A stretch of 64,000 nt of DNA from Rheinheimera baltica DSM 14885 (GTDB lineage: Bacteria > Pseudomonadota > Gammaproteobacteria > Enterobacterales > Alteromonadaceae), in the NCBI RefSeq assembly GCF_000425345.1, contig NZ_AUDG01000007.1, forward strand, positions 108,837-172,836. The letters run 5' to 3'. A model generated the notes under the pieces. The model saw only the letters and a list, made by a program, of their open reading frames with translations, was not told the DNA's origin and did no database searches. How positions within the stretch are numbered: the stretch's first letter is position 1; every line of letters begins with the position of its first letter. Both the position numbers and the translations under genes were made by a program. This document shows, piece after piece, positions 37,791 through 49,177 of this stretch.

Positions 37791-38831
37791 CTACGCTTTA
37801 TCAATTAATACGTGTTCCAACCGGTCTTTAATTTTTGCGGGAACCTGACGTTCAACTTCGCGTACTGCTTGCCGGATGGCACTGAGAAATGCCTCTTTAG
37901 TCGCATTTCCATGACTTTTCACTACAATTCCGCGCAATCCTATCAGACTTGCGCCGTTATAGTGGTCGGGGTTCACGCCCTGATAAAGGTTTTTTATAAA
38001 AGGTTTGATTAGCCAGCCTATTAATTGCGCAGTGGCCCGCTCTTTAATACTGGATTCAAAACGTCGCAGAATGAGTTTTGCTACACCTTCACAGGTTTTT
38101 AACGCAACATTTCCCACAAAACCATCACAAACGATGACATCAGCTTTGCCTGTAAAAATGTCATTCCCTTCGATATAGCCAATGTAATTAATTTCTGCGC
38201 AATCAGCTAATAGCATCGCCGCACGCTTTATCTGATCGGAGCCTTTAATTTCTTCTTCACCGACATTCAGCAGCGCAACTTTAGGCTTACTAATACCGAT
38301 AACCTCTTCGGCCATCACCGAACCCATAACGGCAAACTGAAATAAGGTGTCGGCGTCACAATTAACCGTTGCACCTAAATCCAGCATATAAACCGGGTTG
38401 CCTTCAATGGCAGGTAAGGCACTGATCAGTGCAGGACGGTCAACACCATTTAACATTTTCAAGACAAAATGCGCCATAGCGATAAGTGCACCGGTATTGC
38501 CAGCGCTAACACAAGCTTGTACGTCACCTTTATCCACTAGATCCAACGCCGCACGCATAGATGAGTCACGCTTAGAACGCAGTGCTACCGCAGGTTTTTC
38601 AGCCATGGAAACAACCTGGCAGCTATGACGCAAAGTTAACTGAGGATGAGGAAATACGCCATGAAGCTTCAACTGCTCGGTAAGCAGCGCTTCGTCACCG
38701 CATAATATTAAATGGAGATCAGGGAATTCGCAGATCGCAGCCAAAGCGGCTGGAATACTAGAATGGGGGCCGTGATCGCCCCCCATCATGTCTAAAGCTA
38801 AGGTTAGCTTTAGCGGCTGCACAGAGTGCAT
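37791..38831 (-). CDS. plsX: phosphate acyltransferase PlsX
   Basis: PlsX forms acyl-phosphate from acyl-ACP for the PlsY route to lysophosphatidic acid. The 346-residue protein starts [12 protein letters not shown], the family signature, and has [14 protein letters not shown] and [15 protein letters not shown] motifs (here [15 protein letters not shown]). It lies six bases after rpmF and immediately before fabH, the conserved order. Confidence 0.96.
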   Translation of the reverse strand: MHSVQPLKLTLALDMMGGDHGPHSSIPAALAAICEFPDLHLILCGDEALLTEQLKLHGVFPHPQLTLRHSCQVVSMAEKPAVALRSKRDSSMRAALDLVDKGDVQACVSAGNTGALIAMAHFVLKMLNGVDRPALISALPAIEGNPVYMLDLGATVNCDADTLFQFAVMGSVMAEEVIGISKPKVALLNVGEEEIKGSDQIKRAAMLLADCAEINYIGYIEGNDIFTGKADVIVCDGFVGNVALKTCEGVAKLILRRFESSIKERATAQLIGWLIKPFIKNLYQGVNPDHYNGASLIGLRGIVVKSHGNATKEAFLSAIRQAVREVERQVPAKIKDRLEHVLIDKA

Positions 38832-38837
38832 CCAGAC

Positions 38838-39002
38838 TTATTTTACTTTACGGCCTTTGTAGTAACCATCGGCAGTAATATGGTGACGACGGTGCGTTTC
38901 ACCAGTAGTAGAATCAACTGACAGCGTAGGGCCAGTTAATGCATCGTGTGAACGACGCATGTCGCGGCGTGCACGTGATTTTTTGTTTTGCTGAACAGCC
39001 AT
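38838..39002 (-). CDS. rpmF: 50S ribosomal protein L32
   Basis: A 54-residue basic protein. The sequence [20 protein letters not shown] at the start and [15 protein letters not shown] at the end match E. coli L32 (57 residues). The zinc cysteines of some L32 proteins are absent, as in E. coli. AGGAGAAATACC precedes the ATG, a good ribosome site. It is co-transcribed with yceD and plsX. Confidence 0.97.
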   Translation of the reverse strand: MAVQQNKKSRARRDMRRSHDALTGPTLSVDSTTGETHRRHHITADGYYKGRKVK

Positions 39003-39018
39003 GGTATTTCTCCTAAAC

Positions 39019-39546
39019 TCACTTTTTCTTTAATTCTGCCAGTACAGCGAAAGGATTGGGTTTTTCCGGTTCTGGGCCTATATCACCAAAGCTCATCGAT
39101 GCTGAACTAACGGCGCAAGCCGCTTCGTCGTGCATTGGGAACAAAGGTAAAGCCAGAATCAGCTCATCTTCCACTAACTGCCGTAAATTTATTTCGCCGT
39201 GTTCGTTTTTATCGATCACGTCGTAACGCTCAGGAATTAACTCCAAAGCAGCGTCATCATCCGGTTTAACCGGAGTGTATGCAAAATTGCAGTCCAGCGA
39301 CACTGTCATGGCTTCGCCACAACGTTCGCAGGTTACACTCACTTCGCAAGAAGCGCTACCCTGTATTACAGTTAGGCCTTGCTGGTCAGTACCGCATTCA
39401 ACTCGTACCGCGACTTCACCCTGCGGGTTAAGCAGACTGTCAGTTAACCGGGTTAAGGTTACGAGTGGTACAAAACCTTCGTAATCAGAGCGTTTTTGCG
39501 CTGCTTTAACCGGATCTATAGTAACGGGCATTTTTACTTTTTGCAT
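39019..39546 (-). CDS. yceD: 23S rRNA accumulation protein YceD (DUF177)
   Basis: YceD proteins are needed for normal 23S rRNA levels in bacteria and plastids. The 175-residue protein opens [19 protein letters not shown] and has the CxxC pair CERCGEAM with an upstream CEVSV strand. It ends [14 protein letters not shown]. coli YceD is 173 residues with the same ends. A longer frame upstream would add 28 unmatched residues. It heads the rpmF-plsX-fab unit. Confidence 0.93.
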   Translation of the reverse strand: MQKVKMPVTIDPVKAAQKRSDYEGFVPLVTLTRLTDSLLNPQGEVAVRVECGTDQQGLTVIQGSASCEVSVTCERCGEAMTVSLDCNFAYTPVKPDDDAALELIPERYDVIDKNEHGEINLRQLVEDELILALPLFPMHDEAACAVSSASMSFGDIGPEPEKPNPFAVLAELKKK

Positions 39547-39676
39547 AAGGCGCGCATCATATAGAAGCGCCCCCTTGCTGTCAAAGGGTTCTGGCAGATT
39601 TTTGTCGTTTTTCTCGCGCATTTTTTCCATTCTGTTTATAGTGCGTCACACTTTTGAATTTTAAGGTGATTTAACA

Positions 39677-40276
39677 ATGGCCACGCGTTCTTATCCAACG
39701 ATATATCTGGCATCGACCTCGGTGTATCGCCAACAACTTTTAGCCAAACTCATCCCAGAATTTAACACACTAAAACCTGACGTCGACGAAACCCCGCTAA
39801 TCGGTGAAAACGCTGAGCAGCTGGTAAAACGTTTAGCACTGGCAAAAGCACAGGCTGTTGCCCAAGGATTGTCTGAAGGGCTTGTTATTGGTTCAGATCA
39901 GGTCGCCGTATTTAATTGCGATATTATCGGCAAACCACACAGCGTTGGCAATGCTGTAGCACAGCTAACGCGTTTTAGTGGTCAAAGCGTAACCTTTTTA
40001 ACCGGCTTAGCCCTGGTAAATGCACAAAGTGGAAATGCTCAAGTTATTGTTGAGCCATTTAATGTCTGTTTCAGAGACTTATCTGACGCTGAAATAAAAG
40101 CGTATATCGAGAAAGAGCAACCTCTTGATTGTGCCGGCAGCTTTAAAAGCGAAGGCTTAGGCATTAGTCTATTTAACAGATTAAGCGGCGATGACCCCAA
40201 TAGCCTGGTTGGTTTGCCGCTTATAAAGCTAAATCAGTTGTTACTGAATGAAGATGTTAATGTGCTACTCAAATAA
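39677..40276 (+). CDS. yceF: Maf-like 7-methyl-GTP pyrophosphatase
   Basis: A house-cleaning nucleotide pyrophosphatase of the Maf/HAM1 fold. The sequence [20 protein letters not shown] carries the phosphate-binding SxxR segment. VDETPLIGE and GSDQVAVF supply metal and catalytic acids, and [15 protein letters not shown] marks the YceF subtype, which acts on m7GTP. It is divergent from yceD as in E. coli. Confidence 0.93.
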   Translation: MATRSYPTIYLASTSVYRQQLLAKLIPEFNTLKPDVDETPLIGENAEQLVKRLALAKAQAVAQGLSEGLVIGSDQVAVFNCDIIGKPHSVGNAVAQLTRFSGQSVTFLTGLALVNAQSGNAQVIVEPFNVCFRDLSDAEIKAYIEKEQPLDCAGSFKSEGLGISLFNRLSGDDPNSLVGLPLIKLNQLLLNEDVNVLLK

Positions 40277-40288
40277 TGTATTGCAGAG

Positions 40289-40948
40289 TTAAAGCACCTG
40301 CAGCAATTGAGGGATAGAATCGATAATGGCCTTAGGTGCATACTGACTTAATACGTCGCGGTCATGCACTCCATGAGTAACACCTACTCGCGGCATAGCT
40401 ATTGCCTGTGCCATTTTCATATCGTGGCTGGTATCGCCCACCATCACTGCATGCTGTGCTTTAATATCCAACTCCAGCAAAATTTGTTGCAACATATCTG
40501 GATGCGGCTTAGATTGCGCTTCATCAGCACAGCGACTGGTATCAAAGTATTTCTCCAGTCCAGTCTCATCAAACATACGCACTAACCCTCTGCGCGCCTT
40601 GCCCGTGGCAACCGCCAATTTGATATTTTGGGCTTTTAGTTGCTGCAATACCTGCTCAACACCGGCAAACAGCGGCGTGGGTGTGGTGTCATGCATAACA
40701 TAATAATCACGATAATAATCAAACAATTGCTGACGTTGCGTATTCCCAATGCCCGGAAACAACACATCAAATGCCGGGTCAAGGCTTAAGCCAATAATCT
40801 GCTTTACCGCAAACGCACTGGGCACAACTAAATTCGTCTGTTTAGCCGCAGCTTGCATAGATGACACAATACGGCCAATAGAATCCATTACCGTACCGTC
40901 CCAGTCAAATACCACCAAAGATACCTGTTCTTGTACATCATTCTGCAT
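40289..40948 (-). CDS. HAD-IA family phosphatase
   Basis: A 219-residue HAD hydrolase. Motif I is VFDWDGTVMDSIG (the nucleophile Asp and the acid/base Asp), motif II is VATGK, and motif III/IV is KPHPDM with MVGDTSHDMKMA. A helical cap follows motif I. It resembles phosphoglycolate-phosphatase-like proteins found next to rluC in Alteromonadales and Vibrio. The substrate is not evident. It begins four bases before the end of rluC's frame region, in the same direction as rluC. Confidence 0.88.
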   Translation of the reverse strand: MQNDVQEQVSLVVFDWDGTVMDSIGRIVSSMQAAAKQTNLVVPSAFAVKQIIGLSLDPAFDVLFPGIGNTQRQQLFDYYRDYYVMHDTTPTPLFAGVEQVLQQLKAQNIKLAVATGKARRGLVRMFDETGLEKYFDTSRCADEAQSKPHPDMLQQILLELDIKAQHAVMVGDTSHDMKMAQAIAMPRVGVTHGVHDRDVLSQYAPKAIIDSIPQLLQVL

Positions 40949-40952
40949 CGCG

Positions 40953-41906
40953 CTATTTTCTCGTTAATTTGGCAAGTGCTTGCTCTAACACCGGGTCTAA
41001 AGGCGCTTCTATCCGCATGGTTGTTTCCGTATTAGGGTGCATAAAACTTAACGTTTTTGCGTGCAAGAACAACCTGTTTAAACCTATTTGCTGCATCTGG
41101 GCGGTAAAGGTGTTGTCACCATATTTGTCATCACAAGCAATAGCATGACCTTTACACGCAGTATGAACGCGGATTTGGTGAGTACGGCCAGTTACCGGAA
41201 AGGCTTCAACTAATGTGCCTTGCTGATATCGCTGCAATATACGGAAGCGTGTTTCTGACGGCTTGCCTTCTGCTTCGTCTACCCTAACAACCCGCTCTCC
41301 GGATTGTAGAGTATTCTTTTTAAGCGGTTCAGTAACTTTACGCACTTTATTATCCCAGTCACCTGCTACCAATGCCCAGTATTTTTTCTCTACCGTTTTA
41401 TTACGCAACTGCTCGTGCAAATGTGTCAGCACCGATCGTTTTTTCGCAATCATTAAGCACCCAGAGGTGTCACGGTCTAATCGATGAACTAATTCTAAAT
41501 GCTTAGCCAAAGGCCTGAGCGCTCTTAATGCTTCTATCACACCAAACTGCAAACCACTACCGCCATGCACTGCCATGCCTGAAGGTTTGTTAAGTACAAT
41601 CAAGTCGTTATCTTCAAACAGTATGTGCTGTTCCAGATTCTTGACCATTGAAAGCTTAACCGAAATAGGTTCGCCAGCAGCGGCAACAGTTAAAGGAGGA
41701 ATACGCACAACGTCAGAGTGCTGTAACTTATATTCAGGTTTGATGCGTTTTTTGTTTACTCGCACCTCTCCCTTTCGCAAAACCCGATAAATAACACTTT
41801 TTGGTACACCTTTGAGCCGCGCCAGCAGAAAATTGTCTATCCGCTGACCAATAAAATCAGGTTCTATTTCAATTATTTGCACAGGTAACTTGATTTCATC
41901 AGTCAT
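40953..41906 (-). CDS. rluC: 23S rRNA pseudouridine(955/2504/2580) synthase
   Basis: RluC modifies three uridines of 23S rRNA. The 317-residue protein has an N-terminal S4 RNA-binding domain (about 18-75, RIDNFLLARLKGVPKSVIYRVLRKG region) and the synthase core with the catalytic Asp in HRLDRDTSGCLMIAKK. The closing block is GRTHQIRVH. It is divergent from rne, as in E. coli. Confidence 0.96.
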   Translation of the reverse strand: MTDEIKLPVQIIEIEPDFIGQRIDNFLLARLKGVPKSVIYRVLRKGEVRVNKKRIKPEYKLQHSDVVRIPPLTVAAAGEPISVKLSMVKNLEQHILFEDNDLIVLNKPSGMAVHGGSGLQFGVIEALRALRPLAKHLELVHRLDRDTSGCLMIAKKRSVLTHLHEQLRNKTVEKKYWALVAGDWDNKVRKVTEPLKKNTLQSGERVVRVDEAEGKPSETRFRILQRYQQGTLVEAFPVTGRTHQIRVHTACKGHAIACDDKYGDNTFTAQMQQIGLNRLFLHAKTLSFMHPNTETTMRIEAPLDPVLEQALAKLTRK

Positions 41907-42405
41907 GGGTTTTGAATACTCTGCTAATATTAGATTTCAGTTGCTATCGGCTGCTTATTAGTGGGATAATCATCCCGCTAATTATGCCAAAAATGGCAAT
42001 TAGGGCGCTCAAAGTGACGTAAGAGAATTTGTGCGGCAGCGCTTGGGGGAGTGATCATACCGAAATCGTGGTGAAAACCAACGTTTTTTATACCCCTAAC
42101 GTAAACCAATCGCCATTTGCCTGAGATAATGTTGCGTAATTTATTATCAACAACGGCAAAACATGAATTCCGGTCAACCAGAGCAATAAAAGATATTGCT
42201 ATAACGCAGCGCTGCAAAGCGGTGTGTTTCAGATCCAAAAACGAAAACAGCATACATGGTACAGAGGCCGCTAGCCCGTATTGTGACAATTTGATTTCAT
42301 TCAGACATTCCAGTCGTGAGACTGCACCCATTAGTGTTTGATTACGTCTGAACACGCATATGCCCGTTGGGTTGCGTTGTGGCTGCAAAATGTGAGTCAC
42401 TAATA
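41907..42405 (+). promoter_or_regulatory. rluC/rne divergent region and rne 5' leader
   Basis: About 500 non-coding bases. E. coli rne has a structured leader of about 360 bases through which RNase E limits its own mRNA. A comparable leader is expected here, but its exact fold is not derived. TGCTATAAC (42198-42206) is an extended -10 candidate, and TTAGTGGGAT/ATCCCGCTAA (41958-41981) is a strong hairpin near rluC. ORFs within this stretch look spurious. Confidence 0.6.
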
Positions 42406-45400
42406 ATGAAAAGAATGTTAATTAACGCCACGCAGGAAGAAGAAATCCGCGTAGCACTGGTTGATGGCCAGAAACTGTATGACCTGGATATTGAAAGCCC
42501 TGGCCACGAACAAAAAAAAGCCAACATTTACAAAGGTAAAATCACTCGGGTTGAACCCAGCCTGGAAGCGGCTTTTGTCGACTACGGCGCTGACCGTCAT
42601 GGATTTTTACCGTTAAAAGAAATTTCCCGCGAGTACTTCCCTTCTGGCTACAGCTTCGACGGTCGACCTAATATCAAAGAAGTGGTAAAAGAAGGCCAGG
42701 AAGTTATTATCCAGATTGATAAAGAAGAACGCGGTCAAAAAGGTGCAGCGTTAACCACTTTTATCAGCCTGGCGGGTTCTTATTTGGTTTTAATGCCAAA
42801 TAATCCGCGTGCTGGCGGTATTTCACGCCGTATCGAAGGCGACGAACGTCAAGAATTAAAAGACTCTTTAGGCCAATTACAAATGCCTGATGGTATGGGT
42901 TTAATTGTCCGTACAGCGGGTGTTGGTAAATCGTTTGAAGAATTAGACTACGATTTAAAGGCATTATTAAAACACTGGTCAGCCATTACTGAAGAAGCAC
43001 AAAAACGCTCATCTCCGTTCTTAATTCACCAGGAAAGCAATGTTGTATTCCGAGCGATCCGAGATTACCTACGCCGTGACGTTGGTGAAATATTAATCGA
43101 CAATCCACGGGTTTTCGAAGAAGCCAAGATATATATTCAGCAGTTCCGCCCAGATTTTGCACATCGCGTTAAGCTGTATCAGGGCGAAGTACCGCTGTTT
43201 ATGCATTTCCAGATTGAAACTCAAATTGAATCTGCGTTTCGTCGCGAAGTGCGTTTACCCTCAGGCGGTTCTATCGTTATAGACAGCACTGAAGCCTTAA
43301 CCGCTATTGATATCAACTCATCTAAATCTACCAAAGGTGGCGATATTGAAGAAACCGCCTTTAATACCAATTTAGAAGCTGCCGACGAAATCGCCCGTCA
43401 GTTACGCCTGCGTGACTTAGGCGGTTTAATTGTCATCGATTTTATCGACATGACACCTGTTCGCCATCAACGCGAAGTAGAAAATCGTTTAAAAGATGCC
43501 GTCAAACATGACCGTGCCCGGGTGCAAATTGGCCGTATTTCACGCTTTGGCTTGCTGGAAATGTCGCGCCAACGTTTACGCCCATCTTTAGGTGACTCGG
43601 CGACACATGTTTGTCCTCGTTGTCATGGTCGTGGCACGATTCGTAGTACAGAGTCTTCAGCATTATCAATTCTGCGTTTAATTGAAGAAGAATCGATCAA
43701 AGACAATACCAGTCAAATACATGCTCAGGTACCCGTGTCGGTTGCAACCTATCTGATGAACGAAAAACGTGAAGCCGTGCGTCGTATCGAAAAGCGTCAA
43801 GGTATCCGTGTATTCGTTATTCCAAACGAGCATTTGGAAACGCCTAATCATGAAGTTATCCGCATTCGTATAGACGAAGAAATTGACGACGCTAGCTACA
43901 ATATGGTGAAAGCCCCAGAGCTAACACGTAGTTTATATCAACCGACATCGGATGCTGTTAAAGAAAAGCCGGCCATTTCTGCCATAAATATTGCAGATAG
44001 CAGTGCACCTCGTCCCGCCGCCAAACCGGAACCGGTAACCGAACAAAGCCCTGGCTTATTTGCCGCTATTGGTAATTGGTTTGGTAAGTTATTTGCTCCG
44101 GCAGAAGAAAATGCGACGGCCAAACCCTCAATTAAACAAGGTGAGCGTTCAGGCACGCGCTCTGGTAGTCGTGAAACAAGCCGTGACGGCAATCGCGAAA
44201 ATCGCGATAACAGCCGTCGTCGCAATAAGCCGCGTCGTCGTAACGAAAACGAAGATAAGGTAGCAAACGTTCAAAAAGATGAAACAGTACAAACAAAGCC
44301 TGAACGTCAGCCGCGCCCAGCACAAGAGCCGCGCACTCCTCGCCCAGCACATGAAGCGAAGAAGCCTGTAGAGCGTGCACCTGTGGCAAAAGATCACGAC
44401 GATGATACTGCGCCACAACGTGTAACAGAACGCCGTCAGCGTCGCAATATGCGCAAATCTGTACGTATGGACAAGCCTGTAACTGCAACCGTTGAAACAA
44501 CGGCAATGCCTGTAATTTCTGAAGCCGTAGCGCCTGCAGCACCAATAGCAGAAATTACCACGCCAGCACCAGCACCAGCACAACCAGAGACTACAGCTGC
44601 GCCTTTAACTGCTGCGGAACCCGTTGTTGCAAAGAAAGTTGTAACTGAAACTGCGGTTGCGGATACGGCGGATATTGCTGATAGTAATTCAAGTGCAGCA
44701 ACAGAGACAACAGACGAGCAGGATGGTACTGAGCCTCGTAGCCGTAATCGCCGGTCACCACGTCACCTTCGCGCTGCGGGTCAAAAACGTAAAAAAGATC
44801 ATGACCAAGCCGATGAAACGGCACAGAGCACTGATACTGCAAGCGCAGAAACAAGCGAAAAAGTAACAGTCACCAGCACTGAGCCAACTGCGGTTGAAGC
44901 TACTGAGCAGCAAGCAGATAAGGTTCCTGCACCAAAAGTTGTTGCAAAAGAAACAGTATCTAATGACGTTCAGCCAGTTGAGGCCTCAGAAACCATTGAT
45001 GCTAAGCCCACAGAAGCAGAGCTTACAGACAAGCCGAAAAGTCGCAGCCGTCGTAAGCCTGCTGTGAAAAAAGTAGATAAAGCCGTAACAGAAGCTACTG
45101 ACGCTGATGAGTCTGCACCCATTGTCAGCGTAGAAACTAACGTCACTGCCGCTGATGCAGCTGAAGTAGTGGTAAAAACAGCTGATAAAGCTGTGGTAGC
45201 GACTGCGGAATCAGTAAAGCCAACTGAAGCTGTAATTAAAGTTGAAGCAGAACCCGTTGTTGCTGAAAAACCAGCAGTACCAGCGCCAGTTGCAGCTGAA
45301 GAAACAAGTGCCCCTACAGTAAGCGCACCTGCAGTTAAAGTTGAAGCTGTTGCCAAAGCTCAGGCAAGTGCTAAACCAGCTGGCAGTCGTTATGCACAGA

Positions 45401-45582
45401 TGGTTGTTGCTACGATGACTAAACCCGAAACGGTAGAGAATGCTGACACAGCGCCTGCTGCATCGGTTGCGATGCCTGCAACAGAGCGTCCGGTTGTTGC
45501 TAGTTCTGAGCGTCCGGCGGGTTCAGCCTTTGCTCGTCAAGCAGTATCAGCACCAATGACTAAACCTAAAGCCAGTGAATAA
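42406..45582 (+). CDS. rne: ribonuclease E
   Basis: The 5'-end-sensing endonuclease of mRNA decay and rRNA/tRNA processing, and scaffold of the degradosome. The catalytic half (about 1-520) has the S1 domain (about 38-120) and the DNase I-like site with [12 protein letters not shown] and IVIDFIDM. The zinc-link cysteines are in CPRCHGRG near residue 404. The C-terminal half (about 530-1058) is low-complexity: an arginine-rich RNA-binding block near 590-625 ([15 protein letters not shown]), then Ala/Pro/Val/Glu/Thr-rich repeats. The start at [18 protein letters not shown] matches E. coli; the 13 codons upstream of it are leader. Confidence 0.97.
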   Translation: MKRMLINATQEEEIRVALVDGQKLYDLDIESPGHEQKKANIYKGKITRVEPSLEAAFVDYGADRHGFLPLKEISREYFPSGYSFDGRPNIKEVVKEGQEVIIQIDKEERGQKGAALTTFISLAGSYLVLMPNNPRAGGISRRIEGDERQELKDSLGQLQMPDGMGLIVRTAGVGKSFEELDYDLKALLKHWSAITEEAQKRSSPFLIHQESNVVFRAIRDYLRRDVGEILIDNPRVFEEAKIYIQQFRPDFAHRVKLYQGEVPLFMHFQIETQIESAFRREVRLPSGGSIVIDSTEALTAIDINSSKSTKGGDIEETAFNTNLEAADEIARQLRLRDLGGLIVIDFIDMTPVRHQREVENRLKDAVKHDRARVQIGRISRFGLLEMSRQRLRPSLGDSATHVCPRCHGRGTIRSTESSALSILRLIEEESIKDNTSQIHAQVPVSVATYLMNEKREAVRRIEKRQGIRVFVIPNEHLETPNHEVIRIRIDEEIDDASYNMVKAPELTRSLYQPTSDAVKEKPAISAINIADSSAPRPAAKPEPVTEQSPGLFAAIGNWFGKLFAPAEENATAKPSIKQGERSGTRSGSRETSRDGNRENRDNSRRRNKPRRRNENEDKVANVQKDETVQTKPERQPRPAQEPRTPRPAHEAKKPVERAPVAKDHDDDTAPQRVTERRQRRNMRKSVRMDKPVTATVETTAMPVISEAVAPAAPIAEITTPAPAPAQPETTAAPLTAAEPVVAKKVVTETAVADTADIADSNSSAATETTDEQDGTEPRSRNRRSPRHLRAAGQKRKKDHDQADETAQSTDTASAETSEKVTVTSTEPTAVEATEQQADKVPAPKVVAKETVSNDVQPVEASETIDAKPTEAELTDKPKSRSRRKPAVKKVDKAVTEATDADESAPIVSVETNVTAADAAEVVVKTADKAVVATAESVKPTEAVIKVEAEPVVAEKPAVPAPVAAEETSAPTVSAPAVKVEAVAKAQASAKPAGSRYAQMVVATMTKPETVENADTAPAASVAMPATERPVVASSERPAGSAFARQAVSAPMTKPKASE

Positions 45583-45599
45583 TCTGCTTTAGGAAGTTA

Positions 45600-45629
45600 A
45601 AAAAGCCAGACAGTGTCTGGCTTTTTTAT
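45600..45629. terminator. bidirectional terminator rne/porin
   Basis: AAAAAAGCCAGACA/TGTCTGGCTTTTTT is a perfect inverted repeat with T-runs on both strands, between the convergent rne and porin genes. Confidence 0.9.
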
Positions 45630-45681
45630 TATGTACTAACTGAAATAATCGTATTTATGTAAAAGGTTTATCTAACTCAGA

Positions 45682-46839
45682 CTAAAAATCGTATTTAGCA
45701 CTGAACTGAATGCGGTTCATATCGCCATCTAAGCCGGTTTCAACCTCGCGGTTAGCGAACTTATATTCAACACCAAACATCAACTTCTTCGCCGCTTGGT
45801 AAAGTAAGTTTGTCGTCCAGCTACTGGTGGTTTTTGTTACAGAGCTTCCTGTAAGCGCGGTATCATTATCAACACTCAGCATGGAATAAACTAAACTACT
45901 ACGCCATTGGCTGTTCCAGTTATGCTTATACGCTACTGCAAAAGCGGTAGAATCAATGGCTTCTAATTCATTCTGTGCATCGAGCACTGCACCATTAACC
46001 GCATTTAAACCAATATAACGCCCCACACCAGAGCCGGTTGTTGCGGTCAGACGAATGTCATCATTATTGCCAAGTAGAATTTTCGCTGTTGCGCTTACGC
46101 CAAAGGCTGATGTCGTCGTATCTATAGTAGCTGTTTCATATGCTAACTGTCGTACTAATGCTGACACAGACCAGGTCCCCCAATCTGCTTTTTGGCCGTA
46201 TTTAAATACTAAATCAGGCATAGCATTGTCGTCGGTAGTAATGCGGGCACCACCACCAAAAGGAGTAACTGTTGTTTCAGGGTTTTCAATGGCCACTTGA
46301 AAATTGCCACTTGTGTAGCGAATTTGAGCCTGGCGGGCAAAGGGCATTGCATCAGTATTACCGATAAAATCTAATGTATCTGGCAACGCATTAAGATCCA
46401 TAAAAGTGGACCATGACTGTCCAAATAACCAACCATCATACGTAATGAAAGCCTGACGTAAGCGTGGTGAATAACTATTTGTAATACGTTCGTCACCACC
46501 TGCTGTCGCCATAAAATCTAACTCAATATGACCACCAATGGTTTTACCGTTTTCTAGCTTAGTACTGGTTTTAAAGAAGAAACGGGATTGACGTGCGTGA
46601 AAGTCAAAGGTACCACCTTCGTCTGCTCCACCAACCGGTGTCAGGCTGGGAATGTAAAAGTCACGGCCAATGCCGGTTGCTATTTGACCATCTGAACTAT
46701 CAGTGTACATTGCATCCAGCTTGACATAGCCACCAAAGGTTACGTCAGTATCGCCAATGTTAAAGCCTGTCGCCTGGGCACTGCCTGTTGCCATAACAAT
46801 ACAGGCTGCGAGATAAGATAATGTTGTTATTTTTTTCAT
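45682..46839 (-). CDS. DcaP-like outer-membrane porin
   Basis: A 385-residue porin. A signal peptide ends at AQA-TGFNI (about residue 23). The barrel then starts FGGYVKLDAMYTDSSDG, and the protein ends with an aromatic residue (YDF) as outer-membrane beta-barrels do. The stretch FGQSWSTFMDLNALPDTLDF and the ENPE segment are typical of DcaP-like trimeric porins, which import dicarboxylates and other small acids in Acinetobacter. The start at MKKITTLSYL has GGAGAG upstream; a longer frame would add 41 non-signal residues. It is divergent from acs, which suggests a role in acetate or carboxylate entry. Confidence 0.85.
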   Translation of the reverse strand: MKKITTLSYLAACIVMATGSAQATGFNIGDTDVTFGGYVKLDAMYTDSSDGQIATGIGRDFYIPSLTPVGGADEGGTFDFHARQSRFFFKTSTKLENGKTIGGHIELDFMATAGGDERITNSYSPRLRQAFITYDGWLFGQSWSTFMDLNALPDTLDFIGNTDAMPFARQAQIRYTSGNFQVAIENPETTVTPFGGGARITTDDNAMPDLVFKYGQKADWGTWSVSALVRQLAYETATIDTTTSAFGVSATAKILLGNNDDIRLTATTGSGVGRYIGLNAVNGAVLDAQNELEAIDSTAFAVAYKHNWNSQWRSSLVYSMLSVDNDTALTGSSVTKTTSSWTTNLLYQAAKKLMFGVEYKFANREVETGLDGDMNRIQFSAKYDF

Positions 46840-47011
46840 TCGCCGTCTCTCCATCTTTGTTCTTTTAATGGTAATTTTTTTGCGTTTCAACTTTGGTTCA
46901 CGCTTGTAATCTGCGCAATTAGCCTTTAGTCGCAAATAAGCCACCGCTGCTATCCATAACAACCCGCGTAAGTATGTTTATTAAGGCGGGGCAACACACT
47001 GAATTATTCGC

Positions 47012-47025
47012 TAGACTAAGGTCTA
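47012..47025. promoter_or_regulatory. TAGAC-TAAG-GTCTA dyad upstream of acs
   Basis: A perfect dyad with five-base arms, 12 bases upstream of a TTGCGG-N17-TATTAA promoter for acs (47038-47066). The core GACTAARGTC recurs upstream of the symporter/kinase pair at 53532. LuxR-type regulators bind such short dyads, so it is a candidate CrbR operator. Confidence 0.6.
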
Positions 47026-47093
47026 ATTCCAATTGCCTTGCGGCTTGTATAGAAAGGCAGTATTAAAATTTTAAGTTTAGTTTAGGGGAAGTT

Positions 47094-49058
47094 ATGTCAC
47101 ATCAATCAGTCTATCCGGTTCCGGCCAGCGCAGCACAGCGTTCGCATCTAACCAACGAGCAATATATGCAAATGTATCAGCAGTCGGTAAGTTCACCTGA
47201 TAGTTTCTGGGCCGAACATGGCAAACGGCTACACTGGTTTACCCCATTCACTAACGTAAAACAAACCAGTTTCGTCAGCGGTAAAGTAAATATTAACTGG
47301 TTTAACGATGGTGTATTAAATGCCAGTTATAACTGCCTTGACCGTCATTTGCCCGAACGGGCAGATCAAGTGGCGTATTTTTGGGAAGGTGACTCACCTG
47401 ATGTGCAAAAATCACTAACCTACGCTCAGCTTCATCAACAAGTATGTCAGTTAGCCAATGGCATGAAAGCCTTGGATGTTACCAAAGGCGACAAAGTAAC
47501 CATTTATCTACCGATGATCCCCGAAGCCACCGTCGCATTACTCGCCTGTGCTCGCATTGGTGCCGTGCATTCGGTAGTTTTTGCCGGATTTTCTCCGGAT
47601 GCTTTAGGTAGTCGAATTGTTGATTGTGACTCCAAGCTGGTTATCACAGCTGATCAGTCCTTACGTGGCAGCCGGGTAACAAACCTGAAAGACAACACAG
47701 ACATGGCGTTGGCGCATTTGGGGGATAACTCACCGGTACAACATGTGATTGTAGTCAAGCATGTTGGCAAAAATGTTGATATGAATGCCGGTAAGGATGG
47801 CAGAGATGTCTGGTATCACGACTTATTGAGTAAGCAAAGCAGTGACTGTCCTGCAGAGCCTATGAAAGCAGAAGATCCGCTGTTTATTTTATACACATCC
47901 GGTTCTACGGGTAAACCCAAAGGCGTGTTACATACTACCGGTGGCTATATGGTGTGGGCATCGATGACACATCAGTATGTATTTGACTACCACGAAGGTG
48001 ACATTTACTGGTGCGCCGCAGATATAGGCTGGGTAACCGGTCATACGTATATCGTATATGGGCCACTAGCAAACGGTGCTTCCAGTGTTTTATTTGAAGG
48101 GGTGCCTAATTACCCCAGCGTTAAACGCATGGCACAGATAGTTGACAAGTATAAAGTGAATATCCTTTACACAGCGCCAACGGCTATAAGAGCCTTAATG
48201 GCGCACGGCGATGCACCGGTTGACGGATGCAGTTTGTCTTCGTTGCAAACTCTGGGTAGTGTGGGTGAACCTATAAATCCTGAGGCCTGGAGCTGGTATC
48301 ACGAGAAATTTGGTAAAGGCAACTGCCCTATTGTCGATACCTGGTGGCAAACAGAAACCGGAGGCATTCTCATCACCCCATTGCCAGGCTGTACCGCATT
48401 AAAACCAGGCTCGGCAACACGGCCTTTCTTTGGGGTTAAGCCCGCCATTGTAGATAACGAAGGTAACGAATTAAACGGCGAATGCGAAGGCAACCTGGTG
48501 ATTAAAGACAGCTGGCCAGGACAAATGCGAACCGTATATGGTGATCACGAGCGCTTTGAGCAAACTTATTTCAGTACTTATCCAGGCATGTACTTTACCG
48601 GTGATGGCGCCAAACGTGATGCTGATGGCTATTACTGGTTAACCGGCCGGGTTGATGATGTATTGAATATTTCTGGTCACCGTTTAGGCACTGCTGAAAT
48701 TGAAAGCTGCCTGGTAGCACATGATGCTGTGGCAGAAGCAGCGGTGGTTGGCTATCCACATGATATTAAAGGCCAGGGGATCTACGTTTACGTTACGCCA
48801 AGAGTGGGTGTTGAACCCAGCGCAGAGCTGACCAAAGCCCTACGTGACTGGGTACGGGAAGAAATATCCCCTATTGCCGCTCCGGATTTGATCCAATGGG
48901 CGCCAACCGGCCTGCCTAAAACACGTTCAGGTAAAATTATGCGACGTATATTACGTAAAATTGCAGCTAACGAGCATGATCAATTAGGCGACATTTCTAC
49001 TCTGGCCGATCCCTCTGTTGTAGAAACACTGGTAAATAACCGTTTGAATCGTAAGTAA
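47094..49058 (+). CDS. acs: acetyl-CoA synthetase
   Basis: Acs activates acetate to acetyl-CoA via acetyl-AMP, the high-affinity acetate scavenging route. The 654-residue protein has the adenylate-forming P-loop [12 protein letters not shown] and the [10 protein letters not shown] motif. It also has [20 protein letters not shown] and the regulatory lysine, Lys614, in [13 protein letters not shown], the site of acetylation by Pat-type enzymes and of CobB/SrtN reversal. It is followed by the crbR-like regulator in the same direction. Confidence 0.98.
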   Translation: MSHQSVYPVPASAAQRSHLTNEQYMQMYQQSVSSPDSFWAEHGKRLHWFTPFTNVKQTSFVSGKVNINWFNDGVLNASYNCLDRHLPERADQVAYFWEGDSPDVQKSLTYAQLHQQVCQLANGMKALDVTKGDKVTIYLPMIPEATVALLACARIGAVHSVVFAGFSPDALGSRIVDCDSKLVITADQSLRGSRVTNLKDNTDMALAHLGDNSPVQHVIVVKHVGKNVDMNAGKDGRDVWYHDLLSKQSSDCPAEPMKAEDPLFILYTSGSTGKPKGVLHTTGGYMVWASMTHQYVFDYHEGDIYWCAADIGWVTGHTYIVYGPLANGASSVLFEGVPNYPSVKRMAQIVDKYKVNILYTAPTAIRALMAHGDAPVDGCSLSSLQTLGSVGEPINPEAWSWYHEKFGKGNCPIVDTWWQTETGGILITPLPGCTALKPGSATRPFFGVKPAIVDNEGNELNGECEGNLVIKDSWPGQMRTVYGDHERFEQTYFSTYPGMYFTGDGAKRDADGYYWLTGRVDDVLNISGHRLGTAEIESCLVAHDAVAEAAVVGYPHDIKGQGIYVYVTPRVGVEPSAELTKALRDWVREEISPIAAPDLIQWAPTGLPKTRSGKIMRRILRKIAANEHDQLGDISTLADPSVVETLVNNRLNRK

Positions 49059-49105
49059 GCAAACTAAAAGTGTACGCTTGACACAGCGCTCTACGAGACG
49101 CAGTA

Positions 49106-49133
49106 TAAAGGCCGCATATAGCGGCCTTTTGTT
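49106..49133 (+). terminator. intrinsic terminator of acs
   Basis: AAAGGCCGC/GCGGCCTTTT stem plus T-rich tail between acs and the regulator gene, so the latter has its own promoter or is made by read-through. Confidence 0.85.
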
Positions 49134-49177
49134 TATAAATGACATAATAATTACAATTCCCTTCGCCGGAGGACAAG

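Noticed and set aside
41978..42400. Minus-strand ORF of 140 codons upstream of rne.
   Set aside because: It lies in the rne leader, has no family-like sequence and no ribosome site.
44132..44583. Antisense ORFs of up to 144 codons in rne.
   Set aside because: They are shadows of the repetitive Arg/Ala/Pro-rich C-terminal half of RNase E.
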